Of a stretch of 5,451 bases of DNA, positions 5,040 through 5,451 are shown piece after piece (the stretch's first letter is position 1; every line of letters begins with the position of its first letter). The notes beneath the pieces were generated by a model. It made no database searches, had not been told where the DNA came from, and was given only the letters and a program-made list of their open reading frames with translations. The position numbers were made by a program, and so were the translations under genes. The stretch lies in contig JAICQA010000199.1 in NCBI GenBank assembly GCA_025929595.1, positions 1 through 5,451 on the forward strand, read 5' to 3'. This DNA is from Xanthobacteraceae bacterium. GTDB lineage: Bacteria; Pseudomonadota; Alphaproteobacteria; Rhizobiales; Xanthobacteraceae.

Positions 5040-5451
5040 ATGACCATTCGCTCGCAACTCGTCGGTGGCGCCGCGGCGGCCTTCGCGCTGATCTTCGCGC
5101 CGGCCGCGCAGGCTCACCCGCATGTGTGGATTACGCTCAAGAGCGATGTGGTCTTTTCCGCCGAGGGCAGAGTGGCCGCGCTGCGCTATGTCTGGACCTT
5201 CGACGACATGTACTCGGCTTTCGCGACGCAGGGCCTCGACAAGGACGGCGACGGCAAATTCTCGCGCGAGGAGCTGGCGGAGCTCGCCGAGGTGAACGTC
5301 ACCTCGCTCGAGGAATTCAACTACTTCACGGTGGCCAAGAACGGCGGCGACACGCTCGGCTTCGGCAAGCCGAAGGATTACTGGCTGGAGATGAACAAGG
5401 ACATCCTGACGCTCCATTTCACGCTGCCGTTGCAGAGTCCGGTGGCGCAAA
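5040..5451 (+). CDS. DUF1007 family secreted protein, N-terminal part (runs off the right edge)
   Basis: The 137 visible codons match the start of DUF1007 proteins, a family of about 210 residues often described as a periplasmic component of an uncharacterised transport system. A signal peptide covers about residues 1-25, with a likely cut after AQA. The mature protein would then begin HPHVWI (H26, H28), the family hallmark. Next come RYVWTFDDMYSAF (49-61) and an EF-hand-like calcium loop DKDGDGKFSREE (67-78), with D67, D69, D71, K73, S75 and E78 at the 1, 3, 5, 7, 9 and 12 positions. The start ATG at 5040 has AGGAG (5027-5031) at 8 nt. It lies 52 bp after the transpeptidase and could be co-transcribed with it. 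In many Alphaproteobacteria the next gene encodes a NicO/RcnA-type nickel-cobalt transporter, so a role in metal handling is plausible but unproven. Confidence 0.85.
   Translation, partial: MTIRSQLVGGAAAAFALIFAPAAQAHPHVWITLKSDVVFSAEGRVAALRYVWTFDDMYSAFATQGLDKDGDGKFSREELAELAEVNVTSLEEFNYFTVAKNGGDTLGFGKPKDYWLEMNKDILTLHFTLPLQSPVAQ

Noticed and set aside
4425..5450. Open frame of 341 codons on the minus strand
   Set aside because: It is antisense to the transpeptidase and DUF1007 genes, both supported by motifs, signal peptides and start context.
1..5451. CRISPR array, tRNA, rRNA, transposase or phage genes
   Set aside because: I saw no regularly spaced repeats, no tRNA-like cloverleaf and no such proteins on either strand; coding style is uniform along the window.

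Overview
The window is GC-rich chromosomal DNA that most likely comes from an alphaproteobacterium, probably of the Rhizobiales (Hyphomicrobiales). Four things point that way: a homospermidine synthase next to a fold-type III ornithine/lysine decarboxylase, a long structured leader before the decarboxylase resembling the alphaproteobacterial speF RNA, two interspersed palindromic repeats of the kind common in rhizobial genomes, and the family-level resemblance of the other genes. I cannot name the genus.

Layout, left to right. Positions 1-398 (minus) hold the 5' part of a homospermidine synthase gene (hss) that runs off the left edge. Positions 399-718 are non-coding: small hairpins in the hss leader, two palindromic repeats and a strong rho-independent terminator (663-690) for the decarboxylase. 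Positions 719-1849 (minus) encode the decarboxylase, starting at GTG. Positions 1850-2256 hold its leader of about 370 nt and a good promoter (TTGCAA-17-TATCTG). Positions 2352-2603 (minus) encode an 83-residue protein with two predicted membrane helices. A 143-bp divergent region separates it from a plus-strand gene at 2747-4342 for a YwrD-like member of the gamma-glutamyltransferase family. Next come a secreted YkuD-type L,D-transpeptidase (4460-4987) and the first 137 codons of a secreted DUF1007 protein (5040 to the right edge).

How the genes fit together. The decarboxylase makes putrescine (or cadaverine), and homospermidine synthase joins two putrescines into sym-homospermidine, so the left half is a polyamine synthesis locus. 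The terminator between the two genes implies that hss has its own promoter. The decarboxylase looks controlled after transcription starts: a long leader with no AUG until a two-codon ORF (ATG-AAG-TGA) whose stop overlaps the GTG start. The right half concerns the envelope: a peptidoglycan cross-linking enzyme and a probable metal-related periplasmic protein. Their link to the GGT-like hydrolase is only proximity.

I found no CRISPR array, tRNA, rRNA, insertion sequence or phage gene. I do not see a new multi-gene system. The regions most worth checking are the decarboxylase leader with its mini-ORF and the substrate pocket of the GGT-like enzyme.
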